A stretch of 64,000 nucleotides of DNA, taken from the NCBI RefSeq assembly GCF_020886315.1, contig NZ_AP025226.1:1948001-2012000 (forward strand), written 5' to 3'. Origin of the DNA: Saccharolobus caldissimus. Its GTDB lineage: Archaea; Thermoproteota; Thermoprotei_A; Sulfolobales; Sulfolobaceae. Positions 19,019 to 28,207 of this stretch are shown here, piece by piece. The notes beneath the pieces were generated by a model. The model made no database searches. It was not told the origin of the DNA and saw only the letters and a list, made by a program, of their open reading frames with translations. The position numbers and the translations under genes are program-made. Position 1 is the stretch's first letter; each line of letters opens with the position of its first letter.

Positions 19019-19110
19019 GTTAGGGAGTATGGGCTCCAGCCACGACGCAGGGGGCTCCATTGAGTGCCTTTCTCCGCCTCACATTGCTCATTGACTTCAT
19101 AGTGGCATCC
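19019..19110 (-). other. GC-rich coding-like patch, probable mobile-element relic
   Basis: About 90 bp of clearly higher GC than the flanks. On the minus strand it can be read as MKSMSNVRRRKALNGAP and ends at a stop after AGAHTP near 19028; a second open frame (NEQCEAEKGTQW...) runs in parallel. It looks like the tail of an insertion-sequence gene whose body is gone. There is no paired inverted repeat or target duplication around it. Confidence 0.3.
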
Positions 19111-19443
19111 TCCGATTTAATGTTAGCATAAAACCTTAAAACTTTAATAGGTATACTGCGTTAGCTTATTTAATAGTATTAAGGGGATTAGAAGTAATTA
19201 AAAATAACTAAAAGTTACGTAAAAATGTTACAGACGATGTTTAATTACATAATTGATTTTTATAATTATAATATAGGAATAAATATTACAATTAAAAATT
19301 TGTTAATTAAAGCCTTACGTTATCATCGCATTTTTCATCAAATCCTAGATATAGTATATAATCTTTACTAAAAAGGATTTAACAAAATTATACCTAAAAT
19401 TTATAATCTATTCACTGGAACTAACTATCGGTGTACTATACGT

Positions 19444-21498
19444 ATGGATAATCGTAAAACTTATTTGGGTATTAGTAAAAGTTTAATAGCTGCAGTAATA
19501 ATTGTAATAATTGTTATAAGTGTAATAGTAGGATTATTGCTATTTAAACATAATAGTGTAAGTAATAACATGGTTTCTACTACTTCTTCCATTATATCTT
19601 CTGTTTCTACTACTAGTTTTACTTCTTCTACTAGTGCCTCTGCAAATGTTTCAATTCCTTCATCAATAACTGTAGAGGAGGCTGCACCACCTGTGAGTGT
19701 TGATCCAGCTACTAGTTATGATATAGCTGGCGGTGAGATAATTCAAAATGTATATCAAACTTTAGTCTTTTATAATGGGACTAATACCTCAAGTTTTATT
19801 GGTGTATTAGCTGAGAATTGGACAGTAGAAGATAACGGTACTGTATATATATTCCATTTATGGCCTTTCATAAGGTTTAGCGATGGCAGTCCATTAAATG
19901 CTACTGATGTCTGGTTCTCATTTTATAGAACTATGTTAATGGATTTAGGTATTTCCATTTACATAAGTCAAGCTTTAGCCGTAAACGACGGGTTAGGATT
20001 TGTAGGCAAATTACCTAATGGAAAATATGGTACTATAATGTTACCTAATGGTATAGTTCAAGCTTTTGAATATGCTGGCTATAATCTATCATCTAATCAG
20101 ACTATAGCTATGGAAGAGGCGGCATATGACCTAGCATATGTTTTATCTCATTTTAATGTAAGTAACGTCACAATTCAGAAATTAATGTCATATCCACATC
20201 AAGCAGTAGTGGTAATAAATCCTTATACTGTTGAATTCAACTTGGATTATCCCTATTCTGCCTTTTTAGCTGCAATATCTACAAGTGCTGGTGCTATTGT
20301 TGATCCAGTTTTTGTTGATGAGCATGGTGGAGTTCAGATAGACACCCCAAATACTTATCTTTCTACTCACGCTTTAGGCTCTGGTCCTTATGTTTTAGAG
20401 ACTCCTATAGGCGGATCATATGTTGTGTTAAGTGCTAATCCTAACTATTGGGCTGATATGATTCCTTCAAGCATGAGAAACCCAATGCTGCAAGTTCCTA
20501 AAATTAAAACTATAATAATAGATTATCAAACGAATGAGGCTGTGAGGATCTTAGATTTACAACAAGGTAAGGCTCAAATAGCTCAAGTAGATGTAATAGA
20601 TTTACCTGAATTAATAGGAAATTCTGGTCTGCAAGCGCTTCAAAGTAGTTTATCACAAGGAAAATATCCTGTAGTTTATACTGCAAACAACGTTTCAGTT
20701 TATGTATGGGGTCCCTCTCCTCAAATAGATTTCTTAGCTATTGACGCTTATCAATATCCATTTAATATAACTGCAGTTAGATTAGCTATAGCGCACGCAA
20801 TTAATCCAGTTCAGATACAACAAGAAGTATATAAGGGTTTTGCAATAAGTTATGTAGGTCCATTAGATCCTTCTTTACCCTTCTATAATTCTTCAATTCA
20901 AGGGTATACATATGATCCTTCTCTATCTATAGAATTATTGGAACAAGCAGGATTTAAACTAACTTTGCCTAATGGCACAATAATAAATCCTAATGGTAAA
21001 CCCTTCCCAACTATCACGTTAACTTATCAAACGGGAAGTACGGCTCTTCAAGATGAAGCTCTATTAATTCAACAGCAATTAGCTCAAATAGGTATTAATG
21101 TACAATTGAATCCAGAGTCGATAGTTACTATAGTTGAATCGTATCTAAATCCACCTAATTCTTCTTCCTATCCTGCATTTCAGTTAGCTGGTAACTTCCC
21201 TCCAGTCCTAAGTCCTATAGATCCTGCAATATATCTACTTTCTCAAGCTAGGTTGCATCATGGTAATCCAGCTTTTGTTGATAATTCAACTATAAATCAA
21301 CTAATAATAGAGGCTGTAAGGACTAACAATCCTCAGCAATTACAGCAGATATTTAATAAAATAACGCTACTTACATTAGCTCAAGCTCAATACATATGGC
21401 TAGATGATTTCTTAGCATATACTGTTACATCGGCTAACATTCATGGAATATGGTATAGTCCAGGGTTAGATGGAATATTTTACGCTGATTTATACTAA
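19444..21498 (+). CDS. ABC transporter substrate-binding protein, family 5 (Opp/Dpp type)
   Basis: A 684-aa lipid-free, membrane-anchored binding protein. Residues 14-37 form a hydrophobic helix after MDNRKTYLGISKS, followed by a Ser/Thr-rich linker (about 42-75) typical of Sulfolobus surface binding proteins, then an SBP_bac_5 domain beginning SITVEEAAPPVSVDP. It captures a peptide or oligosaccharide outside the cell and passes it to the permeases encoded next. In Sulfolobus, family 5 proteins serve both peptides and cello- or malto-oligosaccharides, so the substrate is open. It is the first gene of a five-gene operon. Confidence 0.9.
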   Translation: MDNRKTYLGISKSLIAAVIIVIIVISVIVGLLLFKHNSVSNNMVSTTSSIISSVSTTSFTSSTSASANVSIPSSITVEEAAPPVSVDPATSYDIAGGEIIQNVYQTLVFYNGTNTSSFIGVLAENWTVEDNGTVYIFHLWPFIRFSDGSPLNATDVWFSFYRTMLMDLGISIYISQALAVNDGLGFVGKLPNGKYGTIMLPNGIVQAFEYAGYNLSSNQTIAMEEAAYDLAYVLSHFNVSNVTIQKLMSYPHQAVVVINPYTVEFNLDYPYSAFLAAISTSAGAIVDPVFVDEHGGVQIDTPNTYLSTHALGSGPYVLETPIGGSYVVLSANPNYWADMIPSSMRNPMLQVPKIKTIIIDYQTNEAVRILDLQQGKAQIAQVDVIDLPELIGNSGLQALQSSLSQGKYPVVYTANNVSVYVWGPSPQIDFLAIDAYQYPFNITAVRLAIAHAINPVQIQQEVYKGFAISYVGPLDPSLPFYNSSIQGYTYDPSLSIELLEQAGFKLTLPNGTIINPNGKPFPTITLTYQTGSTALQDEALLIQQQLAQIGINVQLNPESIVTIVESYLNPPNSSSYPAFQLAGNFPPVLSPIDPAIYLLSQARLHHGNPAFVDNSTINQLIIEAVRTNNPQQLQQIFNKITLLTLAQAQYIWLDDFLAYTVTSANIHGIWYSPGLDGIFYADLY

Positions 21499-21521
21499 CT
21501 AAACTTGTTTGGTGATTTTAT

Positions 21522-22583
21522 ATGATTTTTTACAGATTTATTTTAAAGAGAATTATAGAGGCTTTTTTAGTTATTTTGGGCGAATTGATAATAATTTTTT
21601 ATCTGGCGAATATTGCTGCACCCAATCCAGCTACCATATGGGCTGGTCCCGAAGCTTCACCTCAACAAATCCAAATAGTTACGCAACTTTATCATTTAAA
21701 TCAACCATGGTATGTTCAACTTTATTATTATTTAGGAAACTTTTTTACAGGTAATTGGGGTATTTCACCTTTATATCAAACTCCTGTTATTTCTCTTATT
21801 GAAGAATATCTGCCAGTTACATTAGAATTAGCTATAATCGCGCTAATTTTAAAAGTGATAATCGAAATCCCTTTAGGTGTTATATCAGCTTTAAGACCTA
21901 ATGGTGTATTAGATAACACTATAAGGATAACTTATACGGTTACAAGGAGTGCACCACCTTTTATAGTAGCTTTATTGTTACTCTTAGGTTTTGCATATTA
22001 CTTCCATCTATTGCCTTCTTCCTATTATATGAATCCAGTTCTATATCTTCATGAGCCTAAATTTTATATCCTATTATTTGGTCATAAATATTATATTTGG
22101 TTAATCGATAATATGCCAATTCTTAATTCACTACTGGTGGGTGATTTTCCAGCGCTAATATCTTCTATTAAGCATGTAATCTTACCTTCATTAGCCTTAA
22201 TGTTATTTGGATTTGGAGGAATAGTCAGACTTACGAGAAATACGATGATTGAAGTACTTAACATGGATTATATAAAAACTGCTAGAGTTAAAGGTCTAAA
22301 GGAAAGATTAGTAGTAATAAGGCACGCTTTAAGGAATTCTCTCTTGCCTACTATTACTATAATTAGTATAATCTTTTCTGGATTAATGCAAGGTAGTTTA
22401 GTGGTCGAAACTATATTCAATTATTATGGAATTGGGTATTTAATTGCAGAGAGTTTATTAAATCTTGATACACCTACTCTTATAGCTAGTACAGTAATAG
22501 TAACTATAATAGTTGTTGTATCTAATTTAATTGCAGATATTTCTTATGCTATTTTAGATCCTAGAGTGAGGGAGTCATTATGA
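21522..22583 (+). CDS. ABC transporter permease, DppB/OppB-like
   Basis: A 353-aa inner-membrane permease with about six helices and the binding-protein-dependent transport (EAA) loop around TARVKGLKERLVVIRHALRNSLLP (about residues 255-277), which contacts the ATPase. The N-terminal FILKRIIEAFLVILGE is typical of OppB-type permeases. A GGTGAT ribosome-binding sequence lies 7 nt before the ATG. Its stop overlaps the next gene's ATG (ATGA). Confidence 0.92.
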   Translation: MIFYRFILKRIIEAFLVILGELIIIFYLANIAAPNPATIWAGPEASPQQIQIVTQLYHLNQPWYVQLYYYLGNFFTGNWGISPLYQTPVISLIEEYLPVTLELAIIALILKVIIEIPLGVISALRPNGVLDNTIRITYTVTRSAPPFIVALLLLLGFAYYFHLLPSSYYMNPVLYLHEPKFYILLFGHKYYIWLIDNMPILNSLLVGDFPALISSIKHVILPSLALMLFGFGGIVRLTRNTMIEVLNMDYIKTARVKGLKERLVVIRHALRNSLLPTITIISIIFSGLMQGSLVVETIFNYYGIGYLIAESLLNLDTPTLIASTVIVTIIVVVSNLIADISYAILDPRVRESL

Positions 22584-23452
22584 ACACCTCACTCATGAAA
22601 ATTCTTACGAAAAATGTCAATTTGCTTTTAGGTACGATTATAATAATGTTCTTTATAGTTATGGCCATAATATCTGTGATAAATATTCATTTATTAACTC
22701 GTTATAATCCTAATCAAATTAATTTTAGTGAAGCTAATTTGCCTCCCTCAATTTTACATATTTTTGGTACAGATCAAGAAGGTAGGGATGTTTTTTCAAG
22801 AGTATTAGCAGCTTTGCCTATTGATGTTAGCATTCCTTATATAATAGTAGGTGCATCAGTCCTCATAGGACTAATAGTAGGTATTATAAGTGGATATTTT
22901 GGAGGTATTTTAGATGAGATTTTAATGAGATTTACTGATATATTTTTAGCTTTCCCTGGCATACTTTTGGCTTTGGCTATAAGTGAAATTTTAGGTAGTT
23001 CTCACTTAGCATATAGGCTATATTTTAGTGCATTAGCCTTAATAATAGTAAATTGGCCAGTTTATGCTAGATTAGTAAGGGGTCAAGTGTTACAAATTAA
23101 GTCTATGCCTTATATAACCTTAGCTAAGGTTGCTGGATTAGGAAACTATCAAATAATGAAGAGACATGTATTACCTCATTTAATTCCCATATTGTTAGTT
23201 TACTCCACCTTAGATATGGGAACAATAATTTTAAGTTATTCAATTTTAGCGTTTTTTGGTTTAGGAGCCCCTCCGCCTACACCAGAATTAGGTAGAATGG
23301 TATATGACGGCTTATCCGCTCTTCCTCAAAACTGGTGGTCATCAGTATTTCCCGCATTGGTCATTACTTTAATGGCATTAGGTTATTCTTTAGCTGGAGA
23401 TGGGTTAAGGGATTTATTAGATCCTAGATTAGGTGAGATAAGAAATGGATAA
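22580..23452 (+). CDS. ABC transporter permease, DppC/OppC-like
   Basis: A 290-aa permease. The N-terminal region carries the OppC-type periplasmic segment HIFGTDQEGRDVFSRVLAALP (about residues 56-76). The EAA loop TLAKVAGLGNYQIMKRHVLPHLIP (about 176-199) is the ATPase contact. It forms a heterodimeric channel with the upstream DppB-like protein. It overlaps the upstream gene by 4 bp and the downstream ATPase by 8 bp. Confidence 0.92.
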   Translation: MNTSLMKILTKNVNLLLGTIIIMFFIVMAIISVINIHLLTRYNPNQINFSEANLPPSILHIFGTDQEGRDVFSRVLAALPIDVSIPYIIVGASVLIGLIVGIISGYFGGILDEILMRFTDIFLAFPGILLALAISEILGSSHLAYRLYFSALALIIVNWPVYARLVRGQVLQIKSMPYITLAKVAGLGNYQIMKRHVLPHLIPILLVYSTLDMGTIILSYSILAFFGLGAPPPTPELGRMVYDGLSALPQNWWSSVFPALVITLMALGYSLAGDGLRDLLDPRLGEIRNG

Positions 23453-24458
23453 ATTGCTTATTATAGATGATCTATGGATAAGTTATTATAAAGATGGGAA
23501 AAAGGCATATGCAATAAGGGGGTTAAATTTAGAAGTTGATTACAATCAAATAGTAGGTATAGTAGGGGAAAGCGGTTCTGGAAAATCAACACTAGGCCAT
23601 GCCATTGTAGGATTATTGCCTAGTAATTCCAAAGTAGAAAAAGGTAGAATATTATTTGAAGGAACTGATCTAACTAAAATTAATAGAAGGGATTTTTATA
23701 AATTTAGAGGTAAAAATGCTATTTTTATGATATTTCAAGACCCAATGTCCAGTTTAAATCCCACTATGAAGATTTATGATCAACTAAGAGAAGTCATTCA
23801 GGGTAAGCATAGTAGTAATGAAGATTTTTCGCTAACAAGATGGTTTTTAGGGAATATTAGGAAAGATATAATTATAGAAAATAAAGATATTATTGAGGCA
23901 TTAAAGAAAGTAGGTTTTAAGAATCCTAAGGAAATATTAGTAAAGTATCCCCATCAATTGTCTGGCGGAGAAAGGCAAAGAATAATGATAGCCATGGCAT
24001 ATTTGTTAAAACCTAAACTTCTCATAGCGGATGAACCTACCACTGCGTTAGATGTTGTTACGCAAGCACAAGTTTTGAAAATGCTTTTAGAATTAAAAGA
24101 CGAATATAAAACTTCAATTATTTTTATAAGTCATGATATTACGCTTGTCTCTCAAATTAGTGACAGAATATTAGTAATGTATGGAGGAATACTTATGGAA
24201 GATGGGAGCTCTGAAGAGATACTTAAAAATCCATTAAATCCTTACACTAAGGGGTTAATTTCCTCCTTGCCTATTTATTTTAAGGGAGAAGGTCGCATAT
24301 CTCCGATACCAGGATTTCCACCAAACATATTTAACTTACCTGCAGGCTGCCCATTTCACCCTAGATGTAGCTCGAATATGAGTATATGTAAATCGCAAAT
24401 GCCAAAAATTAAGAAAATAGGTGAATCACATTATGTCGCATGTCACCTCTATGGTTAA
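23445..24458 (+). CDS. ABC transporter ATPase, DppD/OppD-like
   Basis: A 337-aa ATPase. Walker A is GESGSGKST (about residues 42-50), the signature is LSGGERQR (about 171-178), Walker B is LLIADEPT (about 191-198), and the switch His lies in ISHDITL. The C-terminal oligopeptide-transporter tail contains the cysteine set GCPFHPRCSSNMSICK and a later CH, which in relatives can hold an iron-sulfur cluster. It pairs with the next gene's product to power uptake. It starts as ATGGATAA, overlapping the upstream stop by 8 bp. Confidence 0.92.
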   Translation: MDKLLIIDDLWISYYKDGKKAYAIRGLNLEVDYNQIVGIVGESGSGKSTLGHAIVGLLPSNSKVEKGRILFEGTDLTKINRRDFYKFRGKNAIFMIFQDPMSSLNPTMKIYDQLREVIQGKHSSNEDFSLTRWFLGNIRKDIIIENKDIIEALKKVGFKNPKEILVKYPHQLSGGERQRIMIAMAYLLKPKLLIADEPTTALDVVTQAQVLKMLLELKDEYKTSIIFISHDITLVSQISDRILVMYGGILMEDGSSEEILKNPLNPYTKGLISSLPIYFKGEGRISPIPGFPPNIFNLPAGCPFHPRCSSNMSICKSQMPKIKKIGESHYVACHLYG

Positions 24459-25380
24459 CGTTCAAAATTTAAAAGTTAGCTATAAGATTAAAGGTAGTAT
24501 AAAAGTAGCAGTAGATAATGTATCCTTAAATATAGATAAAGGAGAAACGCTTAGCATAATAGGAGAATCTGGTAGTGGAAAGACCACTTTAGGAATGGCC
24601 TTACTAAAATTAGTAAAAATAGATAGTGGTAAAATATATTTTAAAGGAAAAGATATAACTTTACTAAAAGAAAAAGATATGAAAGATATAAGGAGATTAA
24701 TGCAATTAGTTCCCCAGGATCCTTACTCAAGTATGAATCCAAGACTAAAAATTAAGGATATCATTGTAGAACCCTTATTAGCATATACCAAATCTGATAC
24801 TTTAGAAATAAAAGAAAAAATGGAGAGAGTTATAGAACAAGTAGGATTAGATTCCTCAGTTGCGGAAAGGTATCCTCATGAGTTATCTGGTGGACAGAGG
24901 CAAAGGGTATTAATAGCAAGGGCATTAATAGGAGATCCAGAATTTATAGTTCTCGATGAGCCTACATCTAATCTAGATGTATCTATACAAGCCCAAATTT
25001 TGAATTTATTATTAGATTTGCAAGAAAAAAGAAATCTATCTTACTTATTTATAACACATAATATTTTAGTAGCTAAATATATGGCAGATAGAATAGGTGT
25101 AATGTACAACGGAAAATTAATAGAATTAGGTACGACTAAAAATATTATTAATAATCCTTTACATCCATATACAAAGGAATTGATAGAATCTGTACCTTTA
25201 GCTGGATTTAAGAGCAGATTGAAAGCATATAATGTTTTAGACGTTCAAGAGCCTATAGTATTAAAGGGATGCGTATATGCAAATAGATGCAAATTAGCTA
25301 AAGAAATATGTAAAATTAAACAGCCTGATATGATTAATTATAATAACGGTCATAAGGTAGCATGTCATTTATATACGTAG
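24451..25380 (+). CDS. ABC transporter ATPase, DppF/OppF-like
   Basis: The ATPase carries Walker A GESGSGKTT, signature LSGGQRQR and Walker B FIVLDEPT, and the C-terminal cysteine segment GCVYANRCKLAKEICK as in its partner. I chose the ATG at 24451 (MVNVQNLKVSYK) because it gives a family-like start and an ATGGTTAA overlap of 8 bp with the upstream stop, the same arrangement as at the previous junction. The in-frame ATG 24433 and GTG 24421 are alternatives. This is the last gene of the ABC operon; the next gene is convergent with a 1-bp gap. Confidence 0.92.
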   Translation: MVNVQNLKVSYKIKGSIKVAVDNVSLNIDKGETLSIIGESGSGKTTLGMALLKLVKIDSGKIYFKGKDITLLKEKDMKDIRRLMQLVPQDPYSSMNPRLKIKDIIVEPLLAYTKSDTLEIKEKMERVIEQVGLDSSVAERYPHELSGGQRQRVLIARALIGDPEFIVLDEPTSNLDVSIQAQILNLLLDLQEKRNLSYLFITHNILVAKYMADRIGVMYNGKLIELGTTKNIINNPLHPYTKELIESVPLAGFKSRLKAYNVLDVQEPIVLKGCVYANRCKLAKEICKIKQPDMINYNNGHKVACHLYT

Positions 25381-25381
25381 G

Positions 25382-25909
25382 TTATTTAATTAAATATGTA
25401 GCAAAGCTAATCCCCCATATTAACTCTGGATAAACAATTAATCTCTCCATTCCACCAGCTCCTAATTGTCCATAATATTTTAACAAATAAAGTATAAGAC
25501 ATAATAATGTTATAAATCCTAATATAGTCCAGAAGTAAATTTTATTGGTTATAGAAGTAACTACGGCTCCAATTCCTCCAAAGAGAAATGCGATTAGTGC
25601 AGCGATCAAATGTATTAGTCCAGTAGTTTCTGGAAATATACCTACTAACATTGAACCTAATCCCGTCATAAAAAATAATATGGAAATTAATTTCCTTAGG
25701 ATAATCGATGCAATAATTATTAATACACCCATTAATATAATTGATGTATTGAATATTATTGCGGTTTTTCCAATACCTAAGTCACTAATGTAATTTGATT
25801 TAATTGAATAATTAGGATAAATTGCTTCAGCTATTAGCATACATAAGAAGAATTGGGACACTCCTATTAATATTAAATATCCTGAAATCTTATTTTCTCT
25901 TATTTCCAT
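25382..25909 (-). CDS. DUF998-family membrane protein
   Basis: A 175-aa protein with six predicted transmembrane helices. The N-terminal stretch ending NYISDLGIGKTA, followed by the central GIFPETTGLIH and an HLIAAL region, fits the DUF998 (FrrS-like) family, whose role is unknown. It ends 1 bp from the ABC operon, tail to tail, and is separated by 124 bp from the flavin oxidase gene, which reads in the same direction. It may be co-regulated with the redox genes to its right, but no shared operator was seen. Confidence 0.75.
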   Translation of the reverse strand: MEIRENKISGYLILIGVSQFFLCMLIAEAIYPNYSIKSNYISDLGIGKTAIIFNTSIILMGVLIIIASIILRKLISILFFMTGLGSMLVGIFPETTGLIHLIAALIAFLFGGIGAVVTSITNKIYFWTILGFITLLCLILYLLKYYGQLGAGGMERLIVYPELIWGISFATYLIK

Positions 25910-26033
25910 AATTTATTGTGGTATCTTAGAATTATAAAGCTATCTTAATATCTATATAATTTTTAATATTTATCAAATTACTATAATATGTTAGGTTAGT
26001 AATGTGAGTAATATTATAAAAAACTTTTCTATC

Positions 26034-27413
26034 TTAAAACTTGGCTACAAAAATATTATATGGATCATAATTTTTCTTGATTTTAACTAACTGTTTATAT
26101 TTAATTTCATTATAAGACGATTTTACCATATCTTCTGTCGAATCTCCATTATAGTTTATATAATGTCCAACTGAAAAAGGGCTTAATTCTTCAGATAATC
26201 TTCTAGTCCAATTTAGATTTATTTCGGTCTCTTTAGGATCTTTCCATTTAGATACTATGTTTATATTCCAGTTAGCGTTTCTATGACCAAAAGCGTTCTC
26301 TTCATCTGGAACTTTTGAAAGTGCACCTCCTAGATATTCAAGGTGTATTTCAGTAATAGGCGATGGACAGTTGTAATAATACTTTCTTATTATTTCAATT
26401 GGTTCTGCTTTTAGATCCTTTAAATAATGATTTTTCCAGTAATTATTAATATGTGGAGGATTTAATGCATCAGGTAATGATTGTAATACGGCATATGGGA
26501 TTGGTCCCATCATATCTACTTTTTGCTCTCCTATACTTTTAATAGGAGATAAGATCTCTTCACCCTCCTTAGGATCTCCCATAAAACCTCCTGCAAGCAT
26601 AATTACTTTACTCCCCTGCATCTCTTTAGGTATAAAAGGCAATGGTGGAGCAGTAGAGAGAACAGTAAGTATAGAAACTTCTTGTGGCGATCTTTCCATG
26701 TATTTTTTAACTAAATCTATTACATTATCTAGCAATTTAGCAGGGTAAATTATTAATCCTCCATAGACCATTGGTCCAACTTGATGCATTTTGAATTGAA
26801 AGGATGTAACTACACCAAGCCCACTTCCTCCACCTCTAATAGCCCAGAAAAGATCTTTTTCATTTTCTTTGTCTATATTTAGGACTTGTCCATCAGCAGT
26901 GACAATTTGAGCACTTAATAAATTATCACAAGCTAAACCATATTTTCTGCTTAACCAACCTATTCCTCCTCCAAGTGTAAATCCAGCTACTCCAGTAGTT
27001 GATATTCTGCCTCCTGGAGTAGCTAAGCCAAATACTTGAGCTTCTCTATCAAATTCTCCCCATGTTACTCCACTCTGAACTATAGCAGTCTTATCCTTAG
27101 GGTTAACCCATATTCCTTTCATGAGACTAAGATCTATCACTAAACCACTCTCTATAATTGATGAACCTGAGACACCATGACCACCACTTCTTACACTTAT
27201 CTTAATGCCCCTACTTTTTGCATGTTCTATAGCGTTTATTACATCTTGAACTCCTGAACATTTAACAATAATTGCAGGTTTCTTATCTATCATTCCATTC
27301 CAAATCTTTCGTTCTTGATCGTAATCTAAATCGTTAGGAAATATTACTCTTCCCTTTATCTTGGTTTTTAGATCTTTATTTAATTTATCTTCCTCATGTT
27401 CTTTTGATTCCAT
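26034..27413 (-). CDS. FAD-linked oxidase, BBE (berberine bridge) type
   Basis: A 459-aa protein with an FAD-binding PCMH domain (about residues 30-210) and a C-terminal BBE domain with NYDPYNIF at the end. The His of SGGHGVSG is the usual attachment point for covalent FAD. The second, cysteinyl attachment site of bicovalent relatives is absent: the matching segment reads GLATPGGRISTTG without Cys. Relatives oxidise carbohydrates, nicotine derivatives or alcohols with oxygen or another acceptor. I chose ATG 27413 because the TATA-like core of the operator at 27454-27479 would start transcription near 27440; the TTG at 27452 is an alternative. No signal peptide is visible. Confidence 0.85.
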   Translation of the reverse strand: MESKEHEEDKLNKDLKTKIKGRVIFPNDLDYDQERKIWNGMIDKKPAIIVKCSGVQDVINAIEHAKSRGIKISVRSGGHGVSGSSIIESGLVIDLSLMKGIWVNPKDKTAIVQSGVTWGEFDREAQVFGLATPGGRISTTGVAGFTLGGGIGWLSRKYGLACDNLLSAQIVTADGQVLNIDKENEKDLFWAIRGGGSGLGVVTSFQFKMHQVGPMVYGGLIIYPAKLLDNVIDLVKKYMERSPQEVSILTVLSTAPPLPFIPKEMQGSKVIMLAGGFMGDPKEGEEILSPIKSIGEQKVDMMGPIPYAVLQSLPDALNPPHINNYWKNHYLKDLKAEPIEIIRKYYYNCPSPITEIHLEYLGGALSKVPDEENAFGHRNANWNINIVSKWKDPKETEINLNWTRRLSEELSPFSVGHYINYNGDSTEDMVKSSYNEIKYKQLVKIKKNYDPYNIFVAKF

Positions 27414-27424
27414 ATCTATCGATT

Positions 27425-27596
27425 TTTCTTTCACATAACTCTTATTTATCAAATAGGTTTACATTTATTTAGTAAACCCAAAATATATTGAAAATATTCT
27501 GTAAAAATTAATTTAAAATAAATATAATTTAAGGCAATTAGAGATGTGTATTAAGTGGTAAAGATTAGCTAGCAAATCAACAGCATTTTACGGATA
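27425..27596 (+). repeat. 172-bp perfect direct repeat, copy 1
   Basis: This segment is identical over all 172 bp to 28539-28710. It covers the 5' region and promoter of the flavin oxidase, including the 26-bp operator. The two copies are in the same orientation and bracket 942 bp carrying the HEPN/MNT pair. At the edges identity stops abruptly (T versus G on the left, G versus T on the right). Confidence 0.97.
27454..27479. promoter_or_regulatory. 26-bp operator over the flavin-oxidase promoter
   Basis: TAGGTTTAC, nine A/T-rich bases, then GTAAACCC. The inner arms GGTTTAC/GTAAACC are a perfect 7-bp inverted repeat. The A/T core (TAAATAAAT on the minus strand) can act as the TATA box for the oxidase, so a bound regulator would cover the core promoter. 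The same sequence with the same 9-bp spacing lies before the cupredoxin gene at 30686-30711. Confidence 0.7.
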
Positions 27597-27814
27597 GCAG
27601 GTTTACCTGCTTTGTGGGGTTCTTCAGTTTTTTCAACAGGAGCGTATAGCTAACTTTTGACTCAACATAAGATTTAGAATTATTTTTACCTCTCTAGTTT
27701 AAGACCTAAGAAATTTCAACTAGTCTACAAAGCATAAGTTAAGCCATGGGTAAACATTATATTAAACATTCATTTGAAAATAAACTTAATATTTATATCA
27801 CATTACTACTAACC

Positions 27815-28207
27815 GTGTCATATAATATTGCTGAGGAATTTTTGAGGAGGGCAAAGGACTATTTAAAAGCTTCCGAACTTTCATTTGAGCACAGCTTTTA
27901 TGAGGCCTCGGCGTTAAATAGTGAAGTTTCAGCCCAACTCTCCTTAAAAGGATTACTTTTCAAGTTAGGAATAGAACCTCCCCGAACTCACGGTATTAGA
28001 GAGTTACTTTCGTTAATATATGCGAAACTTGGAGATCAAAGGATAAGTGACTTTACGAAGAAGAATAGAGAAAAGCTCATTATTCTAGAGAACGTAAGAG
28101 GAAAGTCACAGTACGGTTTACCTCCAGTATCTAGGGATGAGGCTGAAATAGCTTTAATTACTGCACGGGAAATACTAAAACTTGTAGAATCATTATGGAA
28201 CCTATAG
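27815..28207 (+). CDS. HEPN-domain protein (toxin component of HEPN/MNT pair)
   Basis: A 130-aa helical HEPN protein. The expected RNase/active motif of HEPN toxins is R-x4-6-H; here the equivalent position reads RGKSQY (Arg95 to Tyr100), so the His is replaced by Tyr. Start: GTG 27815 is preferred because it gives the usual HEPN length and lies 20-25 nt after a TATA-like box (leaderless). An ATG at 27746 would add 23 residues of unlikely sequence. It overlaps the MNT gene by 13 bp. In known pairs the MNT partner blocks the HEPN protein, in some systems by AMPylating a Tyr near this motif. Confidence 0.85.
   Translation: MSYNIAEEFLRRAKDYLKASELSFEHSFYEASALNSEVSAQLSLKGLLFKLGIEPPRTHGIRELLSLIYAKLGDQRISDFTKKNREKLIILENVRGKSQYGLPPVSRDEAEIALITAREILKLVESLWNL

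Larger units (their letters stand above)
18760..19443. other. Intergenic region with gene debris
   Basis: This 684-bp region holds a decayed minus-strand coding fragment (18820-18982), a GC-rich coding-like patch (19019-19110) and a 330-bp AT-rich stretch leading to the ABC operon. The start of the operon at 19444 has no clear TATA box closer than AAATTTATAATC at about 19397-19408. Confidence 0.5.
27414..27814. other. Intergenic region between flavin oxidase and HEPN gene
   Basis: It contains the 172-bp repeat copy 1 and, from 27597, a unique segment before the HEPN gene. The unique part begins with the palindrome GCAGGTTTACCTGC (27597-27610). On the minus strand, across the repeat edge, it reads KTEEPHKAGKPAIRKMLLIC then a stop, which may be the tail of a lost mobile-element gene. 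A TATA-like TTAATATTTATAT at 27787-27798 lies 20-25 nt before the preferred HEPN start. Confidence 0.5.

Noticed and set aside
27597-27610. Palindrome GCAGGTTTACCTGC resembling the operator arms
   Set aside because: It shares GGTTTAC but lacks the N9 spacing and second arm of the operator, and lies outside a promoter; probably unrelated.
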